Assembly: GCA_039619475.1 (NCBI GenBank)
Contig: CM077116.1
Span: 198,485,117 to 198,549,116 of the forward strand
Source: Icerya purchasi
Taxonomy: Eukaryota > Arthropoda > Insecta > Hemiptera > Monophlebidae
Length of the DNA stretch: 64,000 bases
Direction: 5' to 3'
In this document: positions 44,035 to 55,455 of the stretch, in pieces
Layout of the letters: each line of letters begins with the position of its first letter
Numbering within the stretch: position 1 is the stretch's first letter
The notes under the pieces: generated by a model
Database searches by the model: none
Told to the model about the DNA's origin: nothing
The model's input: only the letters and a program-made list of their open reading frames with translations
Translations under genes and position numbers: made by a program

Positions 44035-46292
44035 GGAGGTATTCTAGTCTAAAAATATGAAAGAATGAAAACATTTTTTTGTATACTCTGATAGTTTAGA
44101 TGTTTAAGAATTTGTCGCTAAAAGGATTTTTTAAACTTAAAATTATTTGCGGAGTTATAGCTATTTTCGTGGCGCGGCAACTAGATCGGCTCAGTCAGAG
44201 CGTGTCAAACAATAGACGGTAGACATTTTGCAGCTACATGAGGATAACTCAAACTCTTCTATACATTATATATATTTAAAAATCGATTAACTGAAGGTCA
44301 TTGTAACGTATTTTTTTGTAACCTTTTCTTGTTTAGTGTTGAGTTCAGGTCAGTTTAGTTTCAATCAAGCAACGTAGACGTGTGTAGTCTGTGTACAGTC
44401 CAAAAATATAAAATTTTGAGTGAATATTTTATTTATTAAGTTTAAAATGGATAAAAAAAACGAAAAAAGGAAGTGCTGTGCGTCCGGATAGACAAAAAAT
44501 ATGATCATTTAGATTGTCAGGCGAGACGCAGTTCGGATTGAACGCTCTGAAATCTGAACCTCTGATGCTTCAAAGGAAGCTAGGACTGTTCGTCGAGTAG
44601 AAAGGACTTCAGAAAATATACAATTTGAGGTAGAAGACGGTCCATTGTATGAAGTAGGAATCGCTGATTAATAAAATATAAGTATAACGTACCGTTCTAT
44701 GAATTAGACTGCCTGAAACTTTACTTGAATCTTTCAAAACTTGATACGCGTTTTTCAGCACGGTTGACATGATATCTCAAGTTCTAATAAACCGATTTAC
44801 TTGAAATTGGATATGGATCTTCTTTATATATCCCTCTATAGCCCCTACTAAAATAAAGTTAAAATTTTAATTTCACCTATTTTTAAAAAATTCAAAGAAG
44901 TCAAAAAACAGTTAAAAAGTTGACCTTTTTTTCAAACAGTTACTGTTTTAGGAGAACATATTTTTTTTCTCTGAGGTAGGGGCTATATCCACATCCTTTT
45001 TTGTTTTCGATCACTAGAATCGTTGGAATCGTGTCAACCAGAACACGCCCTATTTTTTACCGCTCCATCTGTAACTTTGTGAACTTCGGATTTTTCTTTT
45101 GATAATATTTTTATGTATTCTTTTCTTTTTTTCTTTTTTTTTTTTTTTTTTTTTTGATGGGGGGGGGTCGTCTACAAGGACATTGGCCCAAAAATAGAGG
45201 GAAAAAAACGACGAAACTTAGATCTTTATACGATCAGAGATAGCCGACAAAAAGGAATCAAGAGCCTGAACAACAGGAGGAGAAAGAAGGGAGAGAATGA
45301 ACGAAGCACTGTATGGAGTGGGAATACCACATTGTAAAAGGGAGGAATAGAAAACAGCTTGATGGGTTACAAGAGATGCACACTCGAACATTACGTGATC
45401 GGGATCACACACAAATTGCATATTGGAGTGGTGCAATGGACAAAAAGGAGACGGCACAAAAGAGAAACGGACAAGCGAGGAAGGAAGCAAACTGTGCCCA
45501 AAGCGCAGACGGCAAATTGCAGAGATGTTGGAGCGACGCATGGAAGGAAAGTCAAGAAACCAGGGGAAACGAGGAAGGGAAGGCTGAATAGATAAGAAAA
45601 ATGAATCCGGGTTGGAGAAAGAGGAGACGTAAGAGTCAAACCATAGATTGGAATGAGCAGCAGAAGACAGAAGGGTAACATTGGAAGAAGAGAAAACAGG
45701 AAGAAACCTACCGGAAGAGGAAGATAACCGAGCAAATGAATCAGCTAACTCATTACCCTCAATTCCGGCATGACCCGGTATCCAATAGAAGTCCGTTTGG
45801 ATTAAGTGTGAAAGGAAAATATCATGAATCAAGGAGCGAATACGAAGAATAACGTAATCGGCTGAGTGAGGAGAGAGAGGAGATGTGATAGTTTGCAGCA
45901 CGCTTTGAGCATCCGACAGGATAAGGATATTGCGAGAGACAGGAGAGGACCTGATAAAAAGAAGTGCATGCAGAATAGCGGAGGACTCCGCATAGAAGAT
46001 AGAGCAAAAGGAGGGAAGTTTAAAGGACGACATAATTTAGAGAATGACAGAAAAAAGCTACACCAACACCATTGGGTCTATTGGAGCCATCGGTAAAAAT
46101 CAAAAAATGATTAGGGAAAGAAAGGTTTAGATTCTGTAAAAATTCTGATCTAACAACATTGTGAATGACAGGTTTTATGTATTCTTAAAACATGAATAAA
46201 TAAATGGTAAGAAATTGATACTAAAAATGTTTGTTTTTTTTTTATTAAGCTTCAAAAAACCTAAATTCGTGTCTCTAGACTAGAACAACCCC
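44035..46292 (+). mobile_element. Second TTAA-flanked Sola/Mutator-like element, internally deleted
   Basis: TTAA stands at 44031-44034 and 46293-46296, and the satellite reads through when the insert is removed (AGATTTAA / TTAATTTGAGGGACATTTTG). The ends GGAGGTATTCTAGTCTA and, inverted, GGGGTTGTTCTAGTCTA match at 14 of 17 positions. Without the LINE inside it is about 1.19 kb. Traces of a transposase remain: an N-terminal MDKKNEKRKCC (44448) and, after stops, ENIQFEVEDGPLYEVGIAD (about 44617-44670), which resembles the C-terminus STEELLYGPRIDDSV of the 17-18.9 kb transposase. The following ACGCGTTTTTCAGCAC also recalls ACGCGTTTTTCTCAAAAC there. It appears to be a non-autonomous relative. Confidence 0.7.
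45123..46172 (-). mobile_element. LINE family A, 5'-truncated, with 14-bp target duplication
   Basis: TTTTATGTATTCTT at 45109-45122 is repeated at 46173-46186, a perfect 14-bp target duplication. The insert begins with a T-run (polyA, 45121-45155) and a short 3' UTR. It contains RNase H: TDGSNRPNGVGVAF in one frame near 46095, then after one frameshift (about 46030) a 271-codon frame (46033-45218) with CSIFYAESSAIL, ILSDAQSVLQ and WIPGHAGIEGNELADSFARL, and the zinc region CDPDHVMFECASL, ending ISDRIKI. Perfect target duplications and a single frameshift indicate a fairly recent insertion, later than the TTAA element that hosts it. Confidence 0.9.
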
Positions 46293-46760
46293 TTAATTTG
46301 AGGGACATTTTGTGTGACTACATAAGTGTTTGATAATAATTCTATTGTATTTGAAAAATATAAAGCCTCAAAGTTAAATTACAATGTAATTTGTATCATA
46401 AAAAATGTCATTACACCTCATGAAATAGATCAAACAAAACCAGGTGTGCATTTGTTTTATAGGCTAATAAAACTTACTGGTGCAACTGAATACATTTCTT
46501 TAACTCCTGATTATCCGCAAATATTTGAGTGACCAACCGCAGCATAATATTATTGGAAACAATCCATCACACTTCCCCATTAGAATTATCTTATGATTTG
46601 GCTGAAGTAAATATTTGTAGAAAATTTCTTAAAAGGTGACATATGCTGGCATGTTGTATATTTTTTCTTCTTGTTTATTTTGAAAATCTTCTACTACTTT
46701 AAAATTCTTAGAAGGTAATTGTTATACAGATGGGAAGAAAGTCCCGAATATTCAAATGTT
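46293..46760. repeat. 3-kb satellite array, ninth segment
   Basis: TTAATTTGAGGGACATTTTG, CATTACACCTCATG (46410), TAGGCTAATAAAACTTACTG (46460) and GAAGGTAATTGTTATACAG (46711) follow the unit order. It ends at a small LINE tail. Confidence 0.85.
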
Positions 46761-46950
46761 TTCTGGGACTCGGTCATCCTACCCCATATTGCGCGTCTTA
46801 TGTCCGACCTTTTCCCTCCCCACAGATTGTTTCTATTATTAGTTCCTTCCTCCAACAATAGCTGACCGTAGTAAGATATATTTGACTCCTTCCCATTGGA
46901 ATTGTTTTTAGGTAAACGGCGAACTGAAAAAATTAATAAAAAAAAAAAAA
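46761..46950 (+). mobile_element. Very short LINE family A 3' tail
   Basis: The plus strand gives LGLGHPTPYCASYVRPFPS-like words (TCATCCTACCCCATATTGCG) and a stop at AATAGCTGA, corresponding to the PTPYxASYILSFPS end of family A. It ends in a run of A (46937-46950). Less than 190 bp was copied. The satellite on the far side resumes in a later block, so a deletion accompanied or followed the insertion. Confidence 0.65.
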
Positions 46951-48777
46951 GTTATCGGGAACATCTTTTAAATTACAGGGTTTAGAGAAATTATCATATG
47001 GTAATCATTAGAATATATATGTTAAGTGCTATAAATTACTCACGAATATGAATTCAAAATAACACACCAACCAATGAGTCCATCACAAATATGCAATCAT
47101 ATTAATGCTCTGTGAGCACTTTATTTGGCTGCTTCAAGCTATAATTTTTAACAAGTAGGAAAATATTTGAAATATAATATTCCTTTAATTTGATTGTTGC
47201 GAATTACATTTTAGTACATCATGAACAAATAGTTTTTATTAATGTGAAACACATTTATTCTTAATTACTAATGTATATAATTTAATTTTTATTAAATTGA
47301 CAGAGAGTAAGTATGATTTCATCGAATTAATATATTTAGCGGTCAGGAACCTTATATTTTAGAATCACAAACTACAACAATAAAACGCTGTATACTAACT
47401 GATATCATATTGGAATGGATTTCTAACATATAGTACTATATTCTGTGTTCAATGAACTCTTGGCACCTTCTAAATAAACACTAATATTAAAAGTTACATA
47501 ATTAGTCTCAATTTCATCTAAATGGGACTAAACAAAAACCAAAATAAATGTGGCACATTGCAGTATCGCTATTACAAACACTTAACCAGCATGTCCAGAA
47601 ATCGGAATTTTTATATAGTTCATTCGCATAATACAAAATATAATCTTGTACTTTTGTCACACCTACATCAGATAAATGTTGTGATTGTGGTGCATCTACA
47701 TTGCGTGAAGCCTGCAGATTAACTTCAAAAATTCTGATGGTATTTTGATTTATGTTTAATATTAACTATTACAAATTTCAACACAAGTGAACTTCCCCTC
47801 TATAACTGATCCATTAAAAAAATGTTTTCGCTATATTTAACAAAATAGTGTTTCTGTTCATTCAACAAACAAGGATATTTAATTTGAGGTACATTTTGGG
47901 TGACTACTTAAATGTGTGATAAAAATTTCTATTGCCTTTGATTATAATTTAATTAGTATTTTAGAAAATTTCATCACACTTCATTGATCAAATAAAACAA
48001 AATCAGAAGTGTGTTTGTTTCATGGGTCAATAACATTTTCTGATGCGACTGAATACAATGTTATTAACTTTTGATTAAGTAAAGTAAAGTAGGGCTTAGT
48101 ACATTGTGAACCTTAACTTCACAATCCCGACGCCCTGTCAAGGGTATGGAACTCACTTTACTTTACTTTTACTTTACTCAACTTTTGATTGCTCCTAATA
48201 ATTTTGGACTACATCAGCTACACTATTATATTATTGGAAACAACTTTTTACATTTTCCCCATCACAATTATCTTACGATCTGACTGTATGAAAAATTTCT
48301 TAAAAAATGGCAAGCGTTGACATGTTATATCATTCTTCTTCACATTTAATTAGAAAGTCTTCTATTACTATGAATTTCAAAGAAAATAATAATTTCACAG
48401 GTTGGTGGAAAATCCAGTATATTCCAACTAATATTTTTGCAATTAATTACATCATAATATTAAATTTTCTGCACTTTACAGTAGCTAATATGTATATGCA
48501 ATTTTTAAATTTATTCAAACTTACAAAGACGCGTGATTATTCCAGACTTTTCTTATAATAACTTTAATGAAATGGAAATGCTATATCACACATTGCAGTA
48601 TTATTCATTATAAATGTTTATGTTTCAAATTAGCCCAATATTGTATAATGTGATATCATGATATCAGGGATTAAAATTTACAAAGGGCAAAAAAAAAAAA
48701 AAAAAATTTACACATGTTCCATATATACCTAATATCTGTGCTGTTTTTAATTCAAAACATTTTTAAAAACTAAAATT
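46951..48777. repeat. 3-kb satellite array, tenth segment
   Basis: Blocks in order: CACCAACCAATGAGTCCATC (47068), GTAAGTATGATTTCATCG (47308), the CGCTATTACAAACACTTAACC block (47566), AAAATTTCATCACACTTC (47964), GTTGGTGGAAAATCC (48402) and TATTGTATAATGTGATATC (48640). A 103-bp palindromic insert lies at 48077-48179. The final AAAAACTAAAATT (48765-48777) is a LINE target duplication. Confidence 0.85.
48077..48179. mobile_element. 103-bp palindrome-ended mini-element
   Basis: AACTTTTGATT at 48066-48076 is repeated at 48180-48190, so 103 bp are flanked by an exact 11-bp direct repeat. The insert begins AAGTAAAGTAAAGTAGGG and ends ACTTTACTTTTACTTTACTC, inverted AGTAAAG units. Its centre (CACAATCCCGACGCCCTGTC then AAGGG) has no coding capacity. 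The inverted ends suggest a tiny DNA transposon; the 11-bp duplication is longer than common superfamilies make. Confidence 0.75.
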
Positions 48778-50900
48778 GAATGCAATCATCCTAAAAAAAG
48801 GAGACACTTACACGCAAGACTCTGACGAAACCGCCAACCTACTTAGCCCAAGTTTTACACAGACCTCATCTGATGTAAACTACACCCCGACGTTCCTGAA
48901 TTTCAAAACAGCAGAAGAAATGAACTCATGCGATCTAAACAGTGACGACCCAGAAGAATTCAACACCCTCATCAACATGCTGGAGCTCTCTAAGGCCATC
49001 AAGCGCCTGAAGCTTAACACGTCATATTATCCAGATAATATTCTGTTTGCCTTCATCTAAAATCTACCCGGTACTCTCAGAACAGAACTGCGGGGTATAT
49101 TCAACTCAATATGGACAGAAGGCACATTCCCCAAGATCTGGAGCAAGGCCATCATTATACCTATCTTGAAACCAGGAAAGGACCGCCCCCTGCCAAGATC
49201 ATACCGACCAATTTCTCTTATCTGTGTCATGGGCAAACTACTGGAAAAAATAGTCGCCAACAGATTGACCTGGTATCTCGATAAACAAAAAATTCTATCA
49301 AAAAAACAATGTGCATTCAGAAAGAAACGAAGCACTACCGACCACCTACTGGGACTGCAAAACGAAATCCTGCAGTCGTTCGAACACAATGAATACCCAG
49401 TAGCCATCTTCTTCGATATAGAAAAGGCGTACGACACTACCTAGCTATTTGGAATTATGAAAGAACTCACGAGTTTTGGAATCAGAGAGCGACTGGCGAA
49501 ATTTACCAATAACTTCTTGAATAATCGCACGATAATGGTCAGAGTAGGAAATACTCTTTCAAATGAATACCACCAAGAAAACGGAGTTCCTCAAGGCAGT
49601 GACCTTAGTATCTACTGCTTCCTAATCCTGATAAACACTATTCCTATTAACCACAGACTCTTCGCTGACGACTTAAACATAACTGTTAAAACTACTAATC
49701 TACAGTTCGCAAAGAACCTTCTCCAAGCATGCTTGAACAATTTAGCTAACTGGAGTGAGCGCACGGGGCTCAAATTTTCTGCCGAAAAAACGAAAGGTGT
49801 CATCTTCATGAGAAAACGCAGACACCGACCCGTAATTCTAACACTCAACGATCAACAACTAAAGTTTTCGGAAGAAGCTCGTTTTCTCGGATTAATCTTT
49901 TACATAAAACTTCGGTGGAGAAACCACATCCTATCCTTGAAAAACCGAAGCCTTTCTGCACTGAACATACTGAAGATGCTGAACAACAGGAAATTCGGAC
50001 CCAGCTGCTCCAGATTACTACGAGTATACAAAATCATAATCCGACCAATACTCGACAACGACTGCATCATCTACTCATCCGCCTCCAAAGGCCTACTTCA
50101 AAGACTTGACGCGATCCAAAATTCGGCTCTCTGTATAGCTCTACAAGCCTTCTGAACTGCGCCTGCTTCCAGTATGCATGCGCTCGCCGGTACTCCTCCC
50201 CTGAAATACCGCCGGCATACATTATCAGTCGATTACGCCATATACATCTTGTTACCCGAACCATCCAAACCACAGCATATACAGTCCATCGAACCCATTA
50301 TATAGAGACGGCACCCTCGCTGCCCAAGTCTACTTTAAATGTCAAAACGAATTTACGCTGGACATTCCGAATTACCTACTTAAGCGCATGCCTTCCGCCG
50401 ACCCACGGTGGAGTCCAAACCACCATGAGAGCACCACTTACACCATGATCCTTGATCATCTTCTCACGCTATCGACCAACACCGCCGTACCAGTGTTACA
50501 CCCAAGCGAACTGAAGAAATATGCGAAATCCAAAATAATGTCTGATTGGGAGATTGAGTGGAACAGCAGCCATCCGAACAAACTACTGACAATCAAAAGG
50601 ACGATTACTGACTGGACTAACCTTATAAGCAGAGCTGCATCAAACCGGGATATCGAATCGACTTTGAACAGAATCTATCTAGGTCATACTCTAACCACCC
50701 ATGCATACCTGCTGGACCACCAGGAGCCTCCAGCCTGCACTCAATGCAACTGCTAGAATACAGTCAAACACATCATCACTGAATGCCCGATCTACAGTGC
50801 TGAAAGCCAACAGTCTATACTTACAGACGATCACTCCGCAAATTTAAATATAAATAGTTTACACAGATTAAATAACTTAAAATGTAAATAACCTCGTCCG
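48778..50900 (+). pseudogene. LINE RT polyprotein remnant
   Basis: The frame 48776-50155 is interrupted only by three stops (49058, 49442, 50153). It contains ELSKAIKRLKLNTSYYPDN, RSYRPISLICVMGKLLEKIV, FFDIEKAYDTT (motif A), NGVPQGSDLSIYCF (motif B) and HRLFADDLNITV (motif C, normal FADD), then FLGLIFYIKLRWRNHI and IYSSASKGLLQRLDAIQNSA. A frameshift follows at about 50160-50390, after which 50388-50756 gives ESTLNRIYLGHTLTTHAYLL and a zinc motif CTQCNC with VKHIITECPIY after a stop. No RNase H motifs (TDGS, AELYG) were seen in the expected interval, so that domain was probably deleted. The protein cannot be made. Confidence 0.85.
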
Positions 50901-50951
50901 AGGTGATAGCTTCAGGCAGTATGTACATCGTTAATAATAAATAAATAAATA
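48778..50951 (+). mobile_element. LINE family B-like, 5'-truncated, with 13-bp target duplication
   Basis: AAAAACTAAAATT flanks the insert at 48765-48777 and 50952-50964. The element starts inside the region between endonuclease and RT. It ends in a 3' UTR with CCTCGTCCGAGG (a small hairpin) and GTATGTACATCG, then an (AATA)n tail at 50927-50951. Confidence 0.9.
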
Positions 50952-51089
50952 AAAAACTAAAATTATATCAACATCGTTAGAATTGAATCAAGGAAGTAGC
51001 TAAGTTATCACCCCATTCAAGTTTTTTATCCTAAATTACTCAATACCTGTTTAATACTCCTTTTTCAAAATTTCAGTTATAGTGAACTG
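50952..51089. repeat. 3-kb satellite array, eleventh segment
   Basis: Starts with the right target duplication and continues AACATCGTTAGAATTGAATC (50969), AGTAGCTAAGTTATC and TTTCAGTTATAGTGAACTG. It stops at the polyT of a minus-strand insertion. Equivalent sequence resumes at about 56301 with AACTACGTTTAGG. Confidence 0.85.
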
Positions 51090-51371
51090 TTTTTTTTTTT
51101 TAATTTAAATACTTTGTGGGTCCCACAAGACAAATGCCCGTCTGTGGGTTCCTAACATAATTATATCGTTTATTCACAAATATAATACATCTTAATGCTA
51201 ACACATTATTATATTGATCTCATATCTATTACTTAATTATACTTTAGCTTTTAATTTCAATGAATTACATCTCATTTTCAAAACAAATACATTCATTCCC
51301 AATACACATTCTAAAGCAATATTTACTCGTAAGCCAAAAGGTATGCAGTTAAAGAAAGGAGCTACCGTGCA
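51090..51371 (-). mobile_element. PolyA-tailed unit T, copy 4
   Basis: A T-run (51090-51100) is followed by TTTGTGGGTCCCACAAGACA, GCCCGTCTGTGGGTTCC and TTATATCGTTTATTCAC, matching units at 20799 and 21073. The 5' side (minus strand) ends ...GTAAGCCAAAAGGTATGCAG and GTGCATTTTT, like copy 2. No coding frame is recognised. It is joined directly to the polyA end of the family A LINE. Confidence 0.7.
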
Positions 51372-54300
51372 TTTTTTTTTTTTATTGGGCTCGTCAACCG
51401 AGGACCTTTACCCAGAAACAATTAAGGGAAAACGAAAGTTATACAGTGAGGCGATCAGCTATCGCTAATAAGAAGGAAACAATGGAGGGGATAATAAGTG
51501 TAGAAGGAAAAGACAGGATATAACGAGCACAAAAAGGAGCAGGAAGCCCCAGCCCAAGCAAGTGGGAATATAGAGCCGAGCGCTCCACCGAAAGAGCAGA
51601 GCACTCAAAGAACACGTGATCGGTGTCACAAACAACCGCATCGTTTGAATGGAGAGGACAACATGGGGAAGAGGTCAACGAGAGGCGAAAGCGTGAGGAA
51701 GGTAGCAAGGAATGGTTTAAGCGCAAACGCACAATGGAGACAACAACAGAGCGAGGAAGTGAAGGAAACAGAAGGAACCAAGGATTTGAAGGAAGATTAG
51801 GCTGAACTGACAGATAAAAGGAGCGACAATTAGAAAAGGAGGAAGGGTACATATTCGACCAAAATCTGAGATGGAAATGTTTACACAAAGGCAAGAGATT
51901 AGAGGATGAGATTTTTTTGAAGAAGAATGTGGAAGAAGAAGCAGCAACCCGACCCAAAGAATCAGCCTTCTCATTACCTGAGATGCCAGAATGACCAGGA
52001 ACCCACAGCAAGTCAACATGGATTCCATGGAGAGAAGAGAGAGTCCAAATGAGAGAACGTATGCGGAGAATAGAAAAATCACAGGAATGATTAGGAAGAG
52101 GAGAAGAGATGGCTTGAAGAGCACTCATGGAGTCGGATATGATCAGAAACTGGGAAGAAAGACGATTGGAGGAGATAAAAATAATGGAACGTAAAATAGC
52201 CATTAGCTCGGCTGTAAATATGGAACAGAAAGAAGGAAGACAGAAGGATTCAGAGAAGTTATAGTCTGGAAGAATAAAAGAAGCACCAACCCCATCAGGC
52301 CCCTTAGAACCATCAGTGAAAATGGTAACATGAGAAGGGAAGAGAGAATTGACAATACTGTGGAATTCCTGTTTAATTACAGCTGGAGGGAGAGATTTTG
52401 CAAGTGTAGGCGAAATAAATACTCTGGGAGGATGGCAGAGATCGCTGAAGTTAAAGGAAAAATAAGGCAGACTATTAAAGGAAATTGTATACGGCCAAAA
52501 TGAACTAAGACGGAGGGAAATAAGTGACAGGATAGGAATTTTCTTAGGCACAAAGCGCCAATTCCGAGAAATTGAAAGGTAGGAAAAAATGAGAGAAGAA
52601 GATGAGAGAGAAAGACGTTTAGCAAGGAAGCGATAGCCCAAATAAGATCTGCGAATAGACAGGGGAGGAACATTCGATTCAGCAAGCAATGCTGGAATAG
52701 GAGAGGATTTAAGAGCACCGAGACAGAGTCTAAGACAAGAATTTTGGATCACATCAAGTTTAGAGAGACGGGATTTGGAAGCGCAGGCATAAATGAACGA
52801 ACAGTAATCAAGCTTGGAGCGGACGATGGATTTATATAGAAGAATAAGAATGAAAGGGTCACCACCCCATTTAGTCGGAGACAGGGCCTTCAGCAGGTTC
52901 AACCGTTTAGTAGAGGAGTAGGAAAGATATTTAATATGTTCGGAAAAAGTCAGACGACTATCGAGAAAGATACCGAGATAACGAAAGCAATTAACACGAG
53001 CAATAGCTGTGCTATTTAAGGATAAATTAACAGAAGCAGGGTTATAAGGGCGAAGGGTAAATACAACGCAGGAGGACTTAGAAGGAGAAATCGAAAGGTT
53101 AATTGAGGCAAGAGCACTTTCAAGGAAATTGAGGGACGATTTGAGAGCATCATTAGCTGCGTCAATATCGTGGGAAGAGTAAAAAAGCAAAATATCATCG
53201 GCAAAGAATAAAGAGTGGGAATTTAAAGGAAGGGAAGCGATACTAGCAGTATAAATGTTAAAAAGAGTAGGACTGAGGGAGGAACCTTGAGGAAGACCGC
53301 AGAAAACCTTTCTAGTAGTGTCAAATAATGGAGGAGAGAGGTGGATAGAACGATTGGACATGAGCTTAATAACAAGGGAAGTGAAATTCACTGGAATGTT
53401 AATTGCTGTCATTTTATCTCTTAAAGTTGGGAGATCAACATTGTCGAAAGCACATGAAACATCTATGAAGGAAGCCAAAGTATAATGTTTTTGGATAAAG
53501 GACTTATATAAATGAGACACAAAAAGACTGATACAATCAGGAGGGCCGATACCAGGCCGAGAGCCGAACATATTGTTAGGAAGCACATTATGGTGTTCCA
53601 ACCACCAGACAAGACGCTTGTTTAGCATACCCTCAAACAATTTTCTGATGCAGGATGCCAAGGAGATGGGGCGTAAGGAAGAACTTTTCTTAGAAATAGG
53701 GACAATAATGAAAGAATTCCAAGAGGGGGGGATTGAACCCCTGGAAAGGAAAGAATTGAAAAGACTGAGAAGAAAGTTAAGGGATAGTTCAGACAGATTT
53801 TTAAGAGCAAGATAAGGTATACCATCAAGGCCTGGAGTAGGGCTGGAAGATTTAGATAAAACAGCTAATAATTCATTAAGATTGAAAGCCGAAGTGAGGA
53901 AGTGAGAAGGAGGGGACGAGATTTGCGGAGAGGTGTTGGAATACAGTTCGTCAAAGGAAGGAACGTAGGCAGGAGCGACAGAATCAATGAAGGATATTAG
54001 GCTATCCTCAGATACATTAGAAAGAGAAGGACGTTCAGAGGATGGAGATTTAAAAGCTCTAGCCAACCTCCAAATATGTGAGAGAGAAGTATTTCTAGAA
54101 AAGGAAGAACAGAATTTTTTCCAAGAGGCCTTTTTCACGGCTTTAAGAATAAACCTAGCCCTGGCGTTAGCTTGTTTATGAGCCAGAAAGTTTTGGGTTG
54201 TAGGATTAGAGCGATAGGATCTGAAGGTCGAACGACAATGGTTAAATGCAGCGTTACACTCCTCATTCCACCAAAGAGATGAGGCCGCACAACGATGAGT

Positions 54301-55260
54301 GGTTGCAGGAGAACGACGAGGGGGAGAAGATAGAGAAAGAGCAGACCTGATAGAATGGGAAAAGAAATTATAGAGAGAAATGGGATCCCAATGAATCTGT
54401 GGATCAGGAAGTGATGAATCAACAGAAGAGCGGAAAAGAGTCCAATTAGTTTTGCTGAGATTCCATCGAGGAGAATGGAGATGCCTGGGATAAGTTGGAG
54501 AAGGAAAAATATCAGTAGTAATTATTATGGGAACATGGTCACTGCCGAAAGAACCCGAAAGGGTTCTCCAGGTAAAGTTAAGACCAATTGAAGGGGAAGA
54601 AAGAGTTAGATCAAGAGAACTGGAGACAAAAGCATTCCTAAAATAGGTTGGGGAAAGATCATTAAGGAGCACCAAGTTATCAGAAAGGATAGTATTCTCA
54701 AGGATGGAACCATTGCTATTGTAGGATGTGCAGCCCCACATAGGGGAATGAGCATTCCAATCGCCGCCGATAATAAACGGTTGCGGGATAGATGAGAAAA
54801 ATGTAGAAAGGGGAAGTGACGAAGATCGTAAGTAGGAGGAACATAAATCGAAACAACGTTAATAGGACGCATAGAAGGAGGATTGATGGAGATATGAACG
54901 ATATTAGGAATATTAGGAGTAGAAGGAAGGTTGAGAGAAATCTCGTGAGAACGGAATGGAATGTCATTTCTAACGAGGATCGCAGAACCAGCATAGCCAT
55001 CATCGCGATCGCTTCTGATTACCTTGAAGCCTCTAATGTTAAAATCCACGCCTGACCGAAGCCACGTTTCCGAGATGAGAGCAACTTGGATATTATGAAG
55101 ATCCAACAAACCCTCCAATGAATTTTTGTTGGCTCTGAGACTACGACAATTCCATTGTAGCAGATTAAACGCAGCCGGCATTGTAGAGCTAAAGAGGGAT
55201 TAGGAAAAAAAGACGTAAGAGAATGGAGTAGGAAGCAATAGGAGAGCACAGAGGAGGGTA
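51372..55260 (-). mobile_element. LINE family A, near-complete ORF2 with polyA
   Basis: A T-run (51372-51383) marks the 3' end. The 3' UTR includes GGGTAAAGGTCCTCGGTTGA. The whole ORF2 is present; ORF1 is absent, so the copy is truncated just upstream of ORF2 (about 55190-55260). This is the reference copy used here for family A fragments at 0.7, 22.4, 40.1, 45.1, 46.8 and 55.5 kb. Confidence 0.85.
51439..55181 (-). pseudogene. LINE ORF2: endonuclease, RT, RNase H; one frameshift
   Basis: ATG 55181 opens MPAAFNLLQWNCRSLRANK, with LISETWL (endonuclease Glu). Near 54780-54830 the frame slips; the continuation from 54741 is open for 1,100 codons. Endonuclease ends with SGSFGSDHVPII. RT: PTPGLDGIPYLALKNL, LRPISLASCIRKLFEGMLNK, motif A SFIDVSCAFDNVD, motif B GLPQGSSLSPTLFN, motif C SLFFADDILLFYSS. 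Then FRYLGIFLDSRLTFSEHIKY and SKLDYCSFIYACASKSRL. RNase H has IFTDGSKGPDGVGASF, CSIFTAELMAIL, IISDSMSALQ and WVPGHSGISGNEKADSLGRV, all catalytic acids intact. CCPLH...CDTDHVFFECSAL is the zinc motif, and the protein ends IADRLTV. RT and RNase H look functional; only the endonuclease frameshift and missing ORF1 inactivate it. Confidence 0.9.
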
Positions 55261-55455
55261 TAAATGCAAAGATGTACCTTATTTATAATTATCCTCTTTG
55301 TTTTTTTCCTTCGTCTATTCTTTTCTCAATCTTTGCACCACGCTATCAACCAAATTTTAATTTTGTCTTTCCATATTTTCAAATTGTCTTCGTCTTTAAT
55401 TTCCTTTGGTATTAATCTAAAGGTATGACAGCATTAATGATTATAAAGGAAAAAT
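55261..55455 (-). mobile_element. LINE family D, C-terminal end
   Basis: The minus strand reads FSFIIINAVIPL then IPKEIKDEDNLKIWKDKIK and WLIAWCKD with a stop, followed by AAAGATTGAGAAAAG and an A-rich 3' UTR. It matches the 21.3-21.5 kb fragment over codons and UTR (CAAAGA.TGAGAAA). No polyA separates it from the family A element at 55260, and on the other side it abuts family A RNase H sequence. Confidence 0.55.

Noticed and set aside
45313..46096. Plus-strand frames of 76-92 codons over the 45.1-46.2 kb LINE
   Set aside because: They are antisense to a clear RNase H reading frame. The same holds for plus-strand frames over 51.4-55.2 and 27.0-32.5 kb.
6065..47722. Similar small plus-strand frames at 6065, 43002, 43686 and 47522 (for example HVTVLPLQTF)
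   Set aside because: They lie in the same satellite block; other copies of the block have stops or shifts there, so it is DNA similarity and not a gene.
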